Below the pieces are notes generated by a model. That model made no database searches. It was not told the DNA's origin and saw only the letters and a list, made by a program, of their open reading frames with translations. From NCBI GenBank assembly GCA_038523925.1, contig JBCBIY010000001.1, positions 502,325 to 566,324 of the forward strand: a stretch of 64,000 nt of DNA, in the 5' to 3' direction. Source of the stretch: JBCBWG01 sp038523925 (GTDB taxonomy: Bacteria > Pseudomonadota > Alphaproteobacteria > Rhizobiales > Hyphomicrobiaceae). The position numbers were made by a program, and so were the translations under genes. Positions 16,866 to 28,700 of the stretch are shown here, in pieces (position 1 is the first letter of the stretch; the number at the start of each line of letters is the position of its first letter).

Positions 16866-18076
16866 GTCCGCGCCGCTCCCAAACCGGGCGCACCAAACCG
16901 CGCAAGCCACGTTTGCGTCCGCGCAGCGTCGCGGGCGTCATAGGCTGCAATTGCACCCTCAAGGTCCATGTCGAAGTCTCCGTCGCAGTCTTCACCAAGT
17001 GCCGTCAGCCGCATCGTATACCACGCAGTGATGCCACCGGGCGGAGGCGACGCGAAGCGGGGGAAGTCTACCGGCGTCGGCTCGCCGTTCGCCCACGCCT
17101 TGGCAAGCTCAGGGTTCAGCGCCAGCGGCCGCGCAAGACCGATAACATCGACATCGGTGTCTGCCATGGTCTCCACGGCCATCTCGTAGGATTTGAAGCC
17201 GCCCGTCAGCATAACCGGACAGGCTGTTGTCTTGGCGATGCGCTCGGCAAAGCGCGCAAAGTACGGCCCGGCGGCATGCATGTCAGACGCAGGCTTTGCG
17301 CCCGGGAAGTACGTGCCGCCGCTGACGTCGACCAAGTCAATGGAAGCGGCGACGGCCGACGCGATCACGGCGGCCGACTCGTCTTCCGACAGTCCGCCTG
17401 CGAGCTGGTCGGTCGCATTGATCTTCATCCCCACCGGGAAGCGGTCACCGACGGCTGCCCGCACGCTTGCGATCACGCGAAGCAGGAGCCGCGCGCGGTT
17501 CTCGAGGCTGCCGCCGTACGCGTCATCGCGCCGATTAAAGAGCGGTGACAAAAACTGGCTGAGGAGAAAGCCATGCGCTGCGTGGATCTCAACGCCGGTA
17601 AAGCCGATCGACTTGGCGCGTTCGGCTGCCGCGGCATACGCGTCGACAACGTCATCAATGTCGGCCGTCCTCATGCCCGCGCATGATAGTTCGGGTTCGG
17701 CGAGCGGTGACGGCCCAAGCGGCGTGCTGATTGGCGGATGCGACAGGGCGCCGGCATGGCCCAGTTGCGCCCAGATATGGCTCCCGCCAACCGTCGCGCG
17801 CGCGGTGAGGGCTTGCAGCGCCGACGGGTCCGCCTGAGGCATCACGATGTTTCCGGGCTTCTCCGGGTTGGATGGCGAGACCTGCACCTCGCCGACGATC
17901 GATAGACCCGCGCCACCTTCCGCCCATCGCTCATAGAGCCGGGCCTGCTCTGGCGTCGCGTTGCCCGCACCATCGCCGAGAGAATCCGACATCGCCGATT
18001 TCGCAATCCTGTTCTTCAGGATTGCGCCGCACGGCAGTGTGCATGGTCGGCCGAGGGGCGGGGGTGCGTTCGTCAT
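16862..18076 (-). CDS. NADH:flavin oxidoreductase, old yellow enzyme family
   Basis: 404 residues. TIM-barrel FMN enzyme. Visible: LKNRIAKSAMSDSLGD (about 21-36) at the FMN site, HIWAQLGHAGALSH, the substrate-binding His pair in GVEIHAAHGFLLSQFLSPLFNRRDDAYGG (a characteristic stretch near 168-196), and VDVIGLARPLALNPELA near 320. It lacks the C-terminal Fe-S and second flavin domains of 2,4-dienoyl-CoA reductases, so it is a simple OYE-type ene-reductase. The physiological substrate is unknown. It is translationally coupled to the AlaX gene downstream. It starts 66 bases after the cysteine synthase stop. Confidence 0.88.
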   Translation of the reverse strand: MTNAPPPLGRPCTLPCGAILKNRIAKSAMSDSLGDGAGNATPEQARLYERWAEGGAGLSIVGEVQVSPSNPEKPGNIVMPQADPSALQALTARATVGGSHIWAQLGHAGALSHPPISTPLGPSPLAEPELSCAGMRTADIDDVVDAYAAAAERAKSIGFTGVEIHAAHGFLLSQFLSPLFNRRDDAYGGSLENRARLLLRVIASVRAAVGDRFPVGMKINATDQLAGGLSEDESAAVIASAVAASIDLVDVSGGTYFPGAKPASDMHAAGPYFARFAERIAKTTACPVMLTGGFKSYEMAVETMADTDVDVIGLARPLALNPELAKAWANGEPTPVDFPRFASPPPGGITAWYTMRLTALGEDCDGDFDMDLEGAIAAYDARDAARTQTWLARFGAPGLGAART

Positions 18077-18142
18077 CTGAATTGGCCTCGCGGAGTGAAC
18101 GCGGAAGACGAGAGTTCGGCGGCGCTGATGTGCGTACAGGCA

Positions 18143-19189
18143 CTACGTCTCAGGCTGGTCTTCAAACACGGCCGGGAGGTCGCGGGTCGCCTCAAGCCAA
18201 ACTGGGACGGGCAAGTTTTTCTCCCGCAGGAACGCGGGGTTGTAGAGTTTTGATTGATAGCGCGTGCCGTAGTCGCAGAGGATGGTGACGACGGTGCTGT
18301 CGGGGCCGAGGTCCTGCGCGAGCCTGATGGCGCCTGCGATATTGACGCCTGATGACGCGCCGAGGCAGAGGCCTTCGTTTTCAAGCAGATCAAACACGAT
18401 GCCGACCGCTTCAGCGTCGGGGATCTGGTAGGCGTGATCAACCGGCGCACCTTCGAGGTTGGCGGTGATGCGGCCCTGGCCGATACCCTCGGTGATCGAT
18501 GAGCCTTCGGATTTGAGTTCGCCGGTTGTGTAATAGGAATATAGCGCCGCGCCGGGCGGGTCTGCGATTGCAATCGCAACGTCGGGTTTGACCGCCTTCA
18601 ATCCGAACCCGACACCGGCAAGCGTGCCGCCCGAGCCGACAGCGCAGCAGAACCCATCGACCTTCATTTCGGTCTGCACCCAGATTTCAGGTGCGGTCGT
18701 TGCCACATGCGCATTGCGGTTGGCGGTATTGTCGAACTGGTTGGCCCAGATCGCGCCCGCCGGTTCCGATGCGGCAAGCGCACGGGCAAGACGCTCTGAG
18801 TAGCGCACGTAGTTGTTCGGGTTGCGGTAGGGCACGGCCGCCACTTCGACGAGCTCTGCGCCGAGCAGCCGGAGCGTGTCTTTCTTCTCCTGCGCCTGCG
18901 TCTCGGGGATGACAATTACGGTGTGGTAGCCGAGCGCGCGGCCGACGACGGTGAGCCCGATGCCGGTGTTGCCGGCGGTCCCTTCGACGATCGTGCCGCC
19001 GGGTTTGAGTTCGCCGGTCGCCTCCGCGGCGCGGATGATCGCAAGGGCTGCGCGGTCCTTCACCGACTGGCCGGGGTTCATGAATTCAGCTTTGCCGAAG
19101 ATGTTTGCGCCGGCGCGCTTTGACGGGCCTTCGAGACGAATGAGCGGTGTCTTGCCGACGGCGTCGGCAACGGAGTTTGCAAGATACAT
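18143..19189 (-). CDS. cysK: Cysteine synthase A
   Basis: 348 residues. PLP enzyme joining O-acetylserine and sulfide. The PLP lysine is in NPGQSVKDRAALAI (near residue 44), substrate loop EGTAGNTGIGL (about 69-79), phosphate-binding AVGSGGTLAGVG (about 188-199) and the serine-binding SSGVNIAGAIRLA near the C-terminus. The N-terminus MYLANSVADAVGKTPLIRLE is normal for the family. The protein is slightly longer than E. coli CysK (323) and resembles the alphaproteobacterial group. The sulfurtransferase two genes downstream may share sulfur metabolism with it, but no operon link is certain. Confidence 0.9.
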   Translation of the reverse strand: MYLANSVADAVGKTPLIRLEGPSKRAGANIFGKAEFMNPGQSVKDRAALAIIRAAEATGELKPGGTIVEGTAGNTGIGLTVVGRALGYHTVIVIPETQAQEKKDTLRLLGAELVEVAAVPYRNPNNYVRYSERLARALAASEPAGAIWANQFDNTANRNAHVATTAPEIWVQTEMKVDGFCCAVGSGGTLAGVGFGLKAVKPDVAIAIADPPGAALYSYYTTGELKSEGSSITEGIGQGRITANLEGAPVDHAYQIPDAEAVGIVFDLLENEGLCLGASSGVNIAGAIRLAQDLGPDSTVVTILCDYGTRYQSKLYNPAFLREKNLPVPVWLEATRDLPAVFEDQPET

Positions 19190-19309
19190 GGGGCGCGGCC
19201 GCCTGCGGGTTCGGTGGGCTGGAGCGCCACGTTAGGCCGGGCCGGCACCGGCAAACAACCGCTGGGATTTCACCACCGCTCCATCAGGCGTCTCGGACCG
19301 GAACGCCGC

Positions 19310-19324
19310 TTAACCGGGCTTTAA
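19310..19324. promoter_or_regulatory. Putative CtrA-binding site before outer-membrane protein gene
   Basis: TTAA-CCGGGCT-TTAA followed by C exactly fits the full CtrA consensus (TTAA-N7-TTAAC) known from alphaproteobacteria. It lies 77-91 bases before the ATG at 19401, a position suited to control of a promoter. CtrA itself is not in the window. Confidence 0.55.
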
Positions 19325-19400
19325 CCGCGTGCAGGCAATCTGCCGTCGCAACTTGAAGTGCGCAGGTCGCCGCGTCGCGTGCCTGTTTGACGAGGATCAT

Positions 19401-20324
19401 ATGATGAAATCCGCTCTCAAAATGGGGCTCGCGACGGTCGCAGTGGCCTCAACTGCCGCATTCGTTTCCACGCCGGTTGACGCTGGCGGTCTGTTCAAAC
19501 GTGATGGCGGCTCGGCCCGGTCCATGGACTTTGGCTACTCCGCACCGCGCGCTGCCGCTGGCCCGTGCTACTTCCGCGCCGACATCGGTGCTTCCGTCAG
19601 CCGCGATCCGTCAGTCGAATGGCCCGTCAACTCGATCACGCGAACCTTCGACGGTACGGGCCCGGCTACCCCAGGCAACCTGACCGGCTACACGACCACA
19701 TACGGTGGCAACCAAGTCTCGGGCGAGTCGCTTGATAACGCGATGTTCGGCGACATTGGTGTCGGCTGTGGTCAGGGCTCCAAAGGCTTCCGTGCAGAAG
19801 CTGTCTTCTCTGTCCGTGGTGAGAAGAAATTCCAGGGCGAACCCGCCGAGTTCCAGATCACCGACGTCTATTCGGGCACGCCTCAGGCCCCGACCGACTT
19901 CGACGATCCGATGCACTTTAACCTGCGCTCGTACACGATGATGCTCAACGTGTATCGCGACCTCGGCAAGTGGGGCTCATTCGTGCCTTACGTTGGCGTC
20001 GGCGTTGGCGCTGCGTATCACCAGATCGATGAAGTCTACTTCACCGGCAACCCGAGCCTCACGAACCGCATCGAAGGCAACAGCGACATCTCGTTTGCTT
20101 GGTCGCTGATGGCGGGCTTCGGCTACCAGATCACGGACCGCGCCGTCCTCGACGTCGGCTACCGCTACATTGATATGGGCAAGGCCAAGTCCGGCCGCGC
20201 CGACAACGCTGGCTTCGTCAACCCGGCGGTCAAAGTCGACGACATCGCAGCGCACGAATTCAAGTTCGGTGTCCGCTACCACTTCGGCGGCGCAACCCCG
20301 GTCCATCACGTGCCTATGAAATAA
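19401..20324 (+). CDS. Outer-membrane beta-barrel protein (Omp25/31-like)
   Basis: 307 residues from the ATG at 19401, preceded by GAGGATC as ribosome binding site. The signal peptide MMKSALKMGLATVAVASTAA ends near VDA-GG (about 31). Mature sequence shows alternating strands: PCYFRADIGASVSRD, MFGDIGVGCGQGSKGFRAEA, GSFVPYVGVGVGAAYHQID, FAWSLMAGFGYQITDRAVLD, VGYRYIDMGK and the final EFKFGVRYHF. This is the pattern of the small porin-like OMPs abundant in Hyphomicrobiales. A short 12-residue tail follows the last strand. It has its own terminator and probably its own promoter with the CtrA-type box. Confidence 0.85.
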   Translation: MMKSALKMGLATVAVASTAAFVSTPVDAGGLFKRDGGSARSMDFGYSAPRAAAGPCYFRADIGASVSRDPSVEWPVNSITRTFDGTGPATPGNLTGYTTTYGGNQVSGESLDNAMFGDIGVGCGQGSKGFRAEAVFSVRGEKKFQGEPAEFQITDVYSGTPQAPTDFDDPMHFNLRSYTMMLNVYRDLGKWGSFVPYVGVGVGAAYHQIDEVYFTGNPSLTNRIEGNSDISFAWSLMAGFGYQITDRAVLDVGYRYIDMGKAKSGRADNAGFVNPAVKVDDIAAHEFKFGVRYHFGGATPVHHVPMK

Positions 20325-20367
20325 GCCTCCTCCCGGGCTGATCGCAGAAACTCTCTCAACACGTCTC

Positions 20368-20398
20368 AAAGGCCGGCCCTCCGAGGGGCCGGCCTTTT
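20368..20398 (+). terminator. Rho-independent terminator after outer-membrane protein gene
   Basis: AAAGGCCGGCCCT and AGGGGCCGGCCTTTT form a 13-bp GC-rich stem with a CCG loop and one extra G, ending in TTTT, 44 bases after the stop codon. Confidence 0.88.
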
Positions 20399-20568
20399 GT
20401 CGTTCGCGGCTCAAGCCTGCGGGCGAAGTCCTGCGGCGCAATGTGCCAGGTTCAGCCGCGCCCCATTGATTTCAGCGCGGACTGGCGGATATATGCGCCA
20501 CTTCCCGTAATCGGTGGTGTCAGAGCCGGCGTCGGGCTCCGGCTTCGGCGCCCATTGCATGTTGGCTG

Positions 20569-20653
<85 letters not shown>

Positions 20654-20749
20654 GCCGTTACGGACAGGTTCGAGATTTCCATCCGCCAGCGCGATGACGC
20701 CCGGCGGTCAGACACGCGCGAGATGCGCGGATGTGCAGGATTTGACACG

Positions 20750-22132
20750 ATGCAGGTGACGGAGACGAGTTCGGAAGGCCTCAAGCGCGAGCTGCAGGTG
20801 GTGTTGCCGGCGGCAGACCTCAGTGCGCGGCGCGACAAGCGGCTCGACGAGATCAAGGGCACAGTCCAGCTCAAGGGCTTCCGCAAGGGTAAGGTCCCGG
20901 CGACGCACCTCAAAAAGGTCTTTGGCAAGTCGCTGATGGCGGAGATCCTGCAGCAGGCCATCGAAGAGACGACGCAGAAGGCGCTTGAAGAGCGCAACGA
21001 GCGCCCGGCGCTGCAGCCGAAGATTGACCTGCCCGAGGACCAGCAGGTCATCGACAGCGTCATCGACGGCGAGACGGATCTCGAGTTCTCGATGGAGTAC
21101 GAGATCCTGCCGGAGTTCGAGCTCGCGGACTTCTCCAAACTTGAGATCACGAAACTGACAGCGGACGTCGAAGACGCAGCAGTCGATAAAGCGGTTGGCG
21201 AACTTGCCGAGCGCAGCACGTCTTACGAGGCAACCGACGGCCGCGTTGCAGAAGACGGCGACCGCGTGAAGATCGATTTCGTCGGCACGATCGATGGCGA
21301 GGCGTTCGAAGGCGGCTCCGCCGAAGGCATAGATCTGATCCTCGGCCAGGGCAACTTTATCCCGGGATTTGAGGACCAGTTGGTCGGCGCCAAGGCCGGC
21401 GATGAGAAGACCGTCGAGGTCACCTTCCCGGACGACTACGGCGCGGAACATCTGAAGGGCAAGCCGGCGAGCTTCGCAGTTAAAGTGCAGGAAGTTGGCG
21501 CGCCGACAGTGCCCGAGGTCACCGATGACTTTGCCAAGACGCTTGGCGCAGAGGACGTCTCGAAGCTGCGCGAGGCGCTGAAGACGCAGATCGAGAGCGA
21601 ATACGCGCAGGTCTCGCGCGCAAAGATGAAGCGTGAGATTCTCGACCGCCTTGACGAGGCGCACGACTTCGCGCTGCCGCCGACGCTGCTGGAGCAAGAG
21701 TTCGATTCCATGTGGGGCGAACTGCAAAAGCGCATGGAGCAGACAGGCAAGTCGTTCGAGGATGAGGGCAAGTCCGAAGACGAGATGCGCGCGGAGTATA
21801 AGACGCTTGCGGAGCGCCGCGTTCGCCTGGGCCTCGTCATCGGCCAAATTGGCGACAAGGCGAACATCGAAGTATCGCAGGACGAGTTGCGGCGCGCTCT
21901 GATGGATCAGACCCGTCGGTTCCCCGGCCAGGAAAAGTTCGTCTACGAGTATTACGAGAAGACGCCGGGCGCGATTAACGAGCTGCGTGCGCCGATCTAC
22001 GAGGACAAGGTCGTCGACTACATCACCGCGCTTGCAAAGCCGACCGAGAAGAAGGTGTCGGTGGATGAGTTGACGGCGGCCGACGACGAGGACGACGACG
22101 CCGGATCGGGCGCTGCCGCCAGCCCTGCCTGA
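20750..22132 (+). CDS. tig: Trigger factor
   Basis: 460 residues from the ATG at 20750 (MQVTETSSEGLKRELQ). Ribosome-bound chaperone and peptidyl-prolyl isomerase. The ribosome-docking signature GFRKGKVP is near residues 44-51. The FKBP-type domain includes DGDRVKIDFVGTIDGEAFEGG (about 168-188) and FIPGFEDQLVGAKAGDE. A long helical substrate-binding domain follows, with an acidic tail (AADDEDDDAGSG). It is followed by clpP after 117 bases; the order tig-clpP-clpX-lon is conserved in many bacteria and links folding with proteolysis. Confidence 0.97.
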   Translation: MQVTETSSEGLKRELQVVLPAADLSARRDKRLDEIKGTVQLKGFRKGKVPATHLKKVFGKSLMAEILQQAIEETTQKALEERNERPALQPKIDLPEDQQVIDSVIDGETDLEFSMEYEILPEFELADFSKLEITKLTADVEDAAVDKAVGELAERSTSYEATDGRVAEDGDRVKIDFVGTIDGEAFEGGSAEGIDLILGQGNFIPGFEDQLVGAKAGDEKTVEVTFPDDYGAEHLKGKPASFAVKVQEVGAPTVPEVTDDFAKTLGAEDVSKLREALKTQIESEYAQVSRAKMKREILDRLDEAHDFALPPTLLEQEFDSMWGELQKRMEQTGKSFEDEGKSEDEMRAEYKTLAERRVRLGLVIGQIGDKANIEVSQDELRRALMDQTRRFPGQEKFVYEYYEKTPGAINELRAPIYEDKVVDYITALAKPTEKKVSVDELTAADDEDDDAGSGAAASPA

Positions 22133-22249
22133 TACGGCGCCGCTGGATTGGTGCGCTGCTCTATTGCCGCTCGCGAATCCGATACCGACATACAGAGGCG
22201 GGACTGCCCTCAAGCGCAATTCTGCGCCCGGACCAGAAGCGAGGAACCG

Positions 22250-22897
22250 ATGTACGATCCGAAGAACGCGCCGACGAGCACTTTCTGGCCGGTTGTTGTG
22301 GAACAGACGAACCGCGGCTGGGAGCAGTACACGCTGCCCTCGCGCCTGCTTAAAGAGCGGATCATCTTCCTCTCGAGCCCCGTCAACGACGAGGTCGCAG
22401 CCGCCGTCTGCATGCAGCTTCTCTATCTTGAGGCCGACAACCCCAAGAAAGAGATCGCGATGTACATCAACTCGCCGGGTGGCGTGGTGACGAGCGGCAT
22501 GGCGATCTACGACACGATGCAGTTTATCAAGCCTGAGGTCGCGACGCTCTGCATTGGCCAGGCCGCCTCCATGGGCTCGCTGCTGCTGGCAGCCGGCGCG
22601 CCCGGCAAGCGGTACGCGCTGTCGAACGCCCGCGTCATGCTTCACCAGCCGTCGGGCGGCTTCCAGGGCCAGGCCTCAGACATCGAGCGCCACGCCGAAG
22701 ACATCGTGAAGATGAAGCGCCGCCTGAATGAGGTTTATGTTCAGCACACTGGCAAAGACTACGAGACGATTGAGCGGACGCTCGACCGCGATTACTTCCT
22801 GACCGCGATGGAAGCCAAGGAATTCGGCCTCGTCGACCAGGTCATGACCAAGCGCGAAGAGTTTGAGGCCGCCGTCGGGTTCGCTGAGAAGAGCTGA
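22250..22897 (+). CDS. clpP: ATP-dependent Clp protease proteolytic subunit
   Basis: 215 residues from the ATG at 22250, preceded by GAGGAACCG. Serine protease that forms tetradecameric rings with ClpX or ClpA. The catalytic serine is in IGQAASMGSLLLAAG (near 107), the histidine in ARVMLHQPSGG (near 132) and the aspartate in the RTLDRDYFL region (near 181). The start of the longer open frame (22148) lacks family similarity and is rejected. N-terminus MYDPKNAPTSTFWPVVVEQT is typical of alphaproteobacterial ClpP. Confidence 0.97.
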   Translation: MYDPKNAPTSTFWPVVVEQTNRGWEQYTLPSRLLKERIIFLSSPVNDEVAAAVCMQLLYLEADNPKKEIAMYINSPGGVVTSGMAIYDTMQFIKPEVATLCIGQAASMGSLLLAAGAPGKRYALSNARVMLHQPSGGFQGQASDIERHAEDIVKMKRRLNEVYVQHTGKDYETIERTLDRDYFLTAMEAKEFGLVDQVMTKREEFEAAVGFAEKS

Positions 22898-23255
22898 GAC
22901 TTTAGGCGCCGCTGATCAGCCAGCACGCGGTAGAAAAACTGGAAATTCAGTGTTTTGGCGCGATCCCATGACGCGGCTGCGCTTTCGCCTTGTCGGCGCC
23001 GGAGAACAGTGCTGACATGCAAGTCAGACGGTCCGCAGACACACGGACCGCACGCGACGCGTTAAACAATTATTGATGCGGCGTGGCGCAGCGTGTCGAA
23101 GCGAGACGGCAGATAAGCCGGTGATCCGCGTGATCCGTGAAAGCACGGGCGGCGCGGGTCTTGCGTAACGCCGGTTGGGCGGCCGAATTGCCGGTCGCAG
23201 CAGATGACGATGGGCCCCCCTGACGGTCCCCTATGAGCGAAAAGGTGATCACCGC
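22898..23255. other. Intergenic region clpP-clpX, 358 bases
   Basis: No gene seen. There is one 6-bp inverted repeat (GGTCCG at 23030, CGGACC at 23044) without a T run, so it is not a terminator. An AT-rich patch at about 23060-23077 may belong to the clpX promoter. I looked for heat-shock (CTTG ... CYTATNT) promoters and found no convincing match. Confidence 0.5.
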
Positions 23256-24512
23256 ATGGCAAGCCAGGAAAAGAACACGCTGTACTGTTCGTTCTGCGGC
23301 AAAAGCCAACACGAAGTCCGCAAGCTCATTGCCGGGCCGACGGTGTTCATCTGCGACGAGTGCGTTGAGCTCTGCATGGATATCATCCGTGAAGAGAATA
23401 AAAACACGCTGGTGAAGTCGCGCGACGGCGTGCCGACGCCCGAAGAGATCAAAACGGTTCTCGACAGCTACGTGATCGGCCAGGAGCACGCCAAGCGCGT
23501 GCTCTCTGTCGCCGTCCACAACCACTACAAGCGGCTCAACCACGCAGCCAAGAACAACGACGTCGAACTGCAGAAGTCGAACATCCTGCTGATCGGCCCG
23601 ACCGGCTGCGGCAAGACCCTGCTCGCGCAGACGCTCGCGCGCATCCTCGACGTGCCGTTTACGATGGCCGATGCCACGACGCTCACCGAAGCGGGCTACG
23701 TTGGCGAGGACGTCGAAAACATCATTTTGAAGCTGCTGCAGGCCGCCGACTACAACGTCGAGCGTGCGCAGCGCGGCATCGTCTACATCGACGAAGTCGA
23801 CAAGATCAGCCGCAAGTCGGACAACCCGTCGATCACCCGCGACGTGTCAGGCGAAGGCGTGCAACAGGCATTGCTGAAGATTATGGAAGGCACGGTCGCA
23901 TCCGTGCCGCCGCAGGGGGGGCGGAAGCACCCGCAGCAGGAGTTCCTACAGGTCGACACGACCAACATCCTGTTTATCTGCGGCGGAGCCTTCGCGGGCC
24001 TCGACAAGATCATCTCCGGCCGTGGGCAGGGCACGTCGCTCGGCTTCGGCGCGAAGATGAAAGACACCGACGAGCGGCGCACAGGCGAGATCCTGCGCGG
24101 TGTCGAGCCCGAAGACATGCTCCGTTTCGGCCTCATCCCGGAATTCATCGGCCGCCTGCCGGTGCTGGCGACGCTTGAAGACCTCGACGAAGACGCACTG
24201 GTCGAGATCCTGAGCGAGCCGAAGAACGCGATCGTCAAACAGTATCAGCGGCTGTTTGAGATGGAGGACATCCGTCTCAACTTCCCAGTCGAAGCGCTGA
24301 GAGCGATTGCGCGCAAAGCCATCGAGCGGAAGACGGGCGCGCGGGGTTTGCGCTCGATCATGGAAGGCATCTTGCTCGACACCATGTTCGAGCTGCCGGG
24401 CCTCAAGGGCGTTGAGGAAGTTGTGATCAGCGCCGAAGTGGTCGAGGGCGGTGCACGTCCTCTGAAGATCTATTCAGAGCGCGTTGAAGAACAAGGCACG
24501 ACGGCGTCCTAA
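23256..24512 (+). CDS. clpX: ATP-dependent Clp protease ATP-binding subunit ClpX
   Basis: 418 residues. AAA+ unfoldase that feeds substrates to ClpP. The N-terminal zinc domain has four cysteines (CSFCGKSQHEV ... ICDECVELC, about 11-38). Walker A GPTGCGKTLLAQTLA (near 115-129), Walker B IVYIDEVDKISRKSD (about 178-192), the pore loop in GYVGEDVE (about 149-156), and sensor motifs in LIPEFIGRLPVLATL. Length is standard. Confidence 0.98.
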   Translation: MASQEKNTLYCSFCGKSQHEVRKLIAGPTVFICDECVELCMDIIREENKNTLVKSRDGVPTPEEIKTVLDSYVIGQEHAKRVLSVAVHNHYKRLNHAAKNNDVELQKSNILLIGPTGCGKTLLAQTLARILDVPFTMADATTLTEAGYVGEDVENIILKLLQAADYNVERAQRGIVYIDEVDKISRKSDNPSITRDVSGEGVQQALLKIMEGTVASVPPQGGRKHPQQEFLQVDTTNILFICGGAFAGLDKIISGRGQGTSLGFGAKMKDTDERRTGEILRGVEPEDMLRFGLIPEFIGRLPVLATLEDLDEDALVEILSEPKNAIVKQYQRLFEMEDIRLNFPVEALRAIARKAIERKTGARGLRSIMEGILLDTMFELPGLKGVEEVVISAEVVEGGARPLKIYSERVEEQGTTAS

Positions 24513-24993
24513 CCGCCTGACGCCTGAGGTTTCGCAGGATTGCCGGCATGGCGGATGTACGCGCCGCCCGTGCCTGTGAATTTACCAGCCCTGCGCAAAG
24601 CGGCGGGCACCTGCCCTGTCCACCGGCCCTTGGAACGGGGCTCACCCGCACATACGTGTAGCGACTGCGCAGATCCGCTGAGAACCACTCCTCCAGCTGG
24701 ATCCGTATCAGCTTTGAGTGTGGTGCTGGGGACAATCCCGGCGTGTTACGCACCCGAAGGAATTCGTGTCTTGGGACGCGGCCTCGACTCCTGCTCTAGT
24801 AAGGGAGGATGCGGGGCTGGCGCAGTCCGCCTTAGCGGCGGCTCAGGACATCAGGTCGGAGCCGCTTCCGCAGAGTTTGGCTTCGGCAGCGCGTTGTCAC
24901 CCGGCAGCGTGCATAAGCGGGCCCGTCGTGGAACCCGCCCCGCAACCGGGCCGACCTCGCGTTCCTGAGGCCGGTGCCAATCGGAGATGAGAT
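24513..24993. other. Intergenic region clpX-lon, 481 bases
   Basis: The longest gap inside the proteolysis block. An open frame of 142 codons exists (24540-24968) but has no start signal, is Ser/Gly/Pro-rich, and looks like chance. No strong hairpin or T run is present. GGAGATGAGAT just before 24994 contains the lon ribosome binding site. Heat-shock control of lon is expected from the family, but I cannot point to a convincing promoter. Confidence 0.5.
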
Positions 24994-27417
<2,424 letters not shown>

Positions 27418-27467
27418 CACGATCCACACCGTCGGGTCGCAGCGCGGCCTGACCGGAAAGACCAAAC

Positions 27468-27497
27468 AGCGGCGGGGCCATCGGCTCCGCCGCTTTT
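27468..27497 (+). terminator. Rho-independent terminator after lon
   Basis: AGCGGCGGGG pairs with CTCCGCCGCT (one G-T pair), about 7-base loop, followed by TTT. It lies 51 bases after the lon stop codon. Confidence 0.82.
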
Positions 27498-27610
27498 GCT
27501 TTCCGGCTTGCAGACTGGTCGCGCGGTCAGTTCAGGCGCGCGTTCATTCAGGCGATCTCGTCCAAAGCCGCTGCGTCGCGCTGCATCTTCCGCGGGCCAT
27601 GCGCTCTGCG

Positions 27611-28630
27611 TTAACGCGGATGACCTTTCGCAAGCCATGCCGTCGGGCTCACGCCGCGCAGCCGCAGAAATTCGCGATTGAAGTTCGATTTCGTGTTGAA
27701 GCCGCTTGCAAGCATTGCGTCGGTAACGCTCGCGCCCGTTTGAAGCTCGGTGCAGGCGAACGCGATGCGGTGAGCGTTGATGTAGCGCGAGACGTTCTCG
27801 CCGCGGCTTCGGTTGACGGCCTGTGACACGGCCTTGGCGGGCTGGCCGAGACGGCGGGCGAGCTGACGAAGCGTCAGGTCCGGGTCGCGGAAGATTTGGT
27901 CGCGCACCATCAACTCTTCGAGCGACGCGAGGATCGCTGCGTCCGTCGCAGTTGGCCCCGCCTCATCCGCGCCGGCCTTCTGCGCCGCGTATTCGTCAGT
28001 GCGCACTGCCGCCGCTTGGGGCATCTCGAAGGTGCTGGACAGGCTCAAGAGGCCGATCGCAAGCAGCAGCACGGATGACATCGTGGCGACGATCCAGGCA
28101 GCCACGTCGTCGGGCGACTGGGGTTTTGCGACCGCGATCATTGCATCACCCATCGCAGACGCAATCAGCGTGATTGCGATCGCGCGCCAGACCAGGACAC
28201 TGGTGTCGCTCGCTTCAAGCCGCGCACGGGTCAAATCGTCGGCGCCGCGACGAAGCTCAAACAGGATGAGTGCGCCGTAGCTCGCGAATAGCAGGACGAG
28301 AAAGGCGTCGAGCGCGGAGGGGGCAAGCATCAGCAACGCGGCTGTCGCGACGGGCCCGGCGATGTGGAGCGCATCGGGCCAGGCTGCGATGTCACGCCGG
28401 GCAATGCTCTGGAAGGCGAGATAGGCGAGCGCGGGGACGAAGGCGGCTGTGATCGGCTGCAGACGTTTGGCGGCGCCAACGTCGTAGAATTGTGCCAGCG
28501 CGACGATGAGGCTCTGAGCCGCGCAAGCTGCGACAAGCGCCAGAAAGACGATCGATGTCCGTGCACGGATGGCGTATCGGATGAACAGAAAGCTCAGAAC
28601 CAGAGCGACGACGGCTGAAACCGGTAACAC
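27611..28630 (-). CDS. Membrane-anchored AraC-family regulator (seven membrane segments)
   Basis: 339 residues from a GTG at 28630. The start is set by GGGGGA seven bases upstream (complement of 28638-28643); the open frame goes further up but would cross the operator-like palindrome. About seven hydrophobic segments occupy residues 1-210 (LPVSAVVALVLSFLFIRYAI, then TSIVFLALVAACAAQSLIVAL, LQPITAAFVPALAYLAFQS and so on). A linker leads to a C-terminal AraC DNA-binding domain: LTLRQLARRLGQPAKAVSQA (first helix-turn-helix), then VTDAMLASGFNTKSNFNREF (second) and GVSPTAWL. Such proteins probably sense something in the membrane or periplasm directly. It is divergent from a secreted hydrolase gene, its likely target. 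Confidence 0.85.
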   Translation of the reverse strand: MLPVSAVVALVLSFLFIRYAIRARTSIVFLALVAACAAQSLIVALAQFYDVGAAKRLQPITAAFVPALAYLAFQSIARRDIAAWPDALHIAGPVATAALLMLAPSALDAFLVLLFASYGALILFELRRGADDLTRARLEASDTSVLVWRAIAITLIASAMGDAMIAVAKPQSPDDVAAWIVATMSSVLLLAIGLLSLSSTFEMPQAAAVRTDEYAAQKAGADEAGPTATDAAILASLEELMVRDQIFRDPDLTLRQLARRLGQPAKAVSQAVNRSRGENVSRYINAHRIAFACTELQTGASVTDAMLASGFNTKSNFNREFLRLRGVSPTAWLAKGHPR

Positions 28631-28700
28631 CTTTGCGTCCCCCAAGTTGACGTCGCCCGAAGCCAGAGCGCGCGTGGGTCCGAGATCGCGATCTTTGCGA

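Noticed and set aside
20466..20495. TTGATT-N18-TATATG as promoter of tRNA-Leu
   Set aside because: It lies more than 70 bases before the tRNA and matches the consensus only in part.
20708..22645. 645-codon open frame on the minus strand across tig and clpP
   Set aside because: It lies opposite two certain genes; composition is that of a reverse-strand shadow, with no domain.
24660..24760. Heat-shock promoter before lon
   Set aside because: Several CTTG or CTTT sequences exist, but none has a suitable CYTATNT-like partner at the right distance.
24540..24968. 142-codon frame between clpX and lon
   Set aside because: No ribosome binding site or recognisable domain; Ser/Gly/Pro-rich composition expected from non-coding GC-rich DNA.
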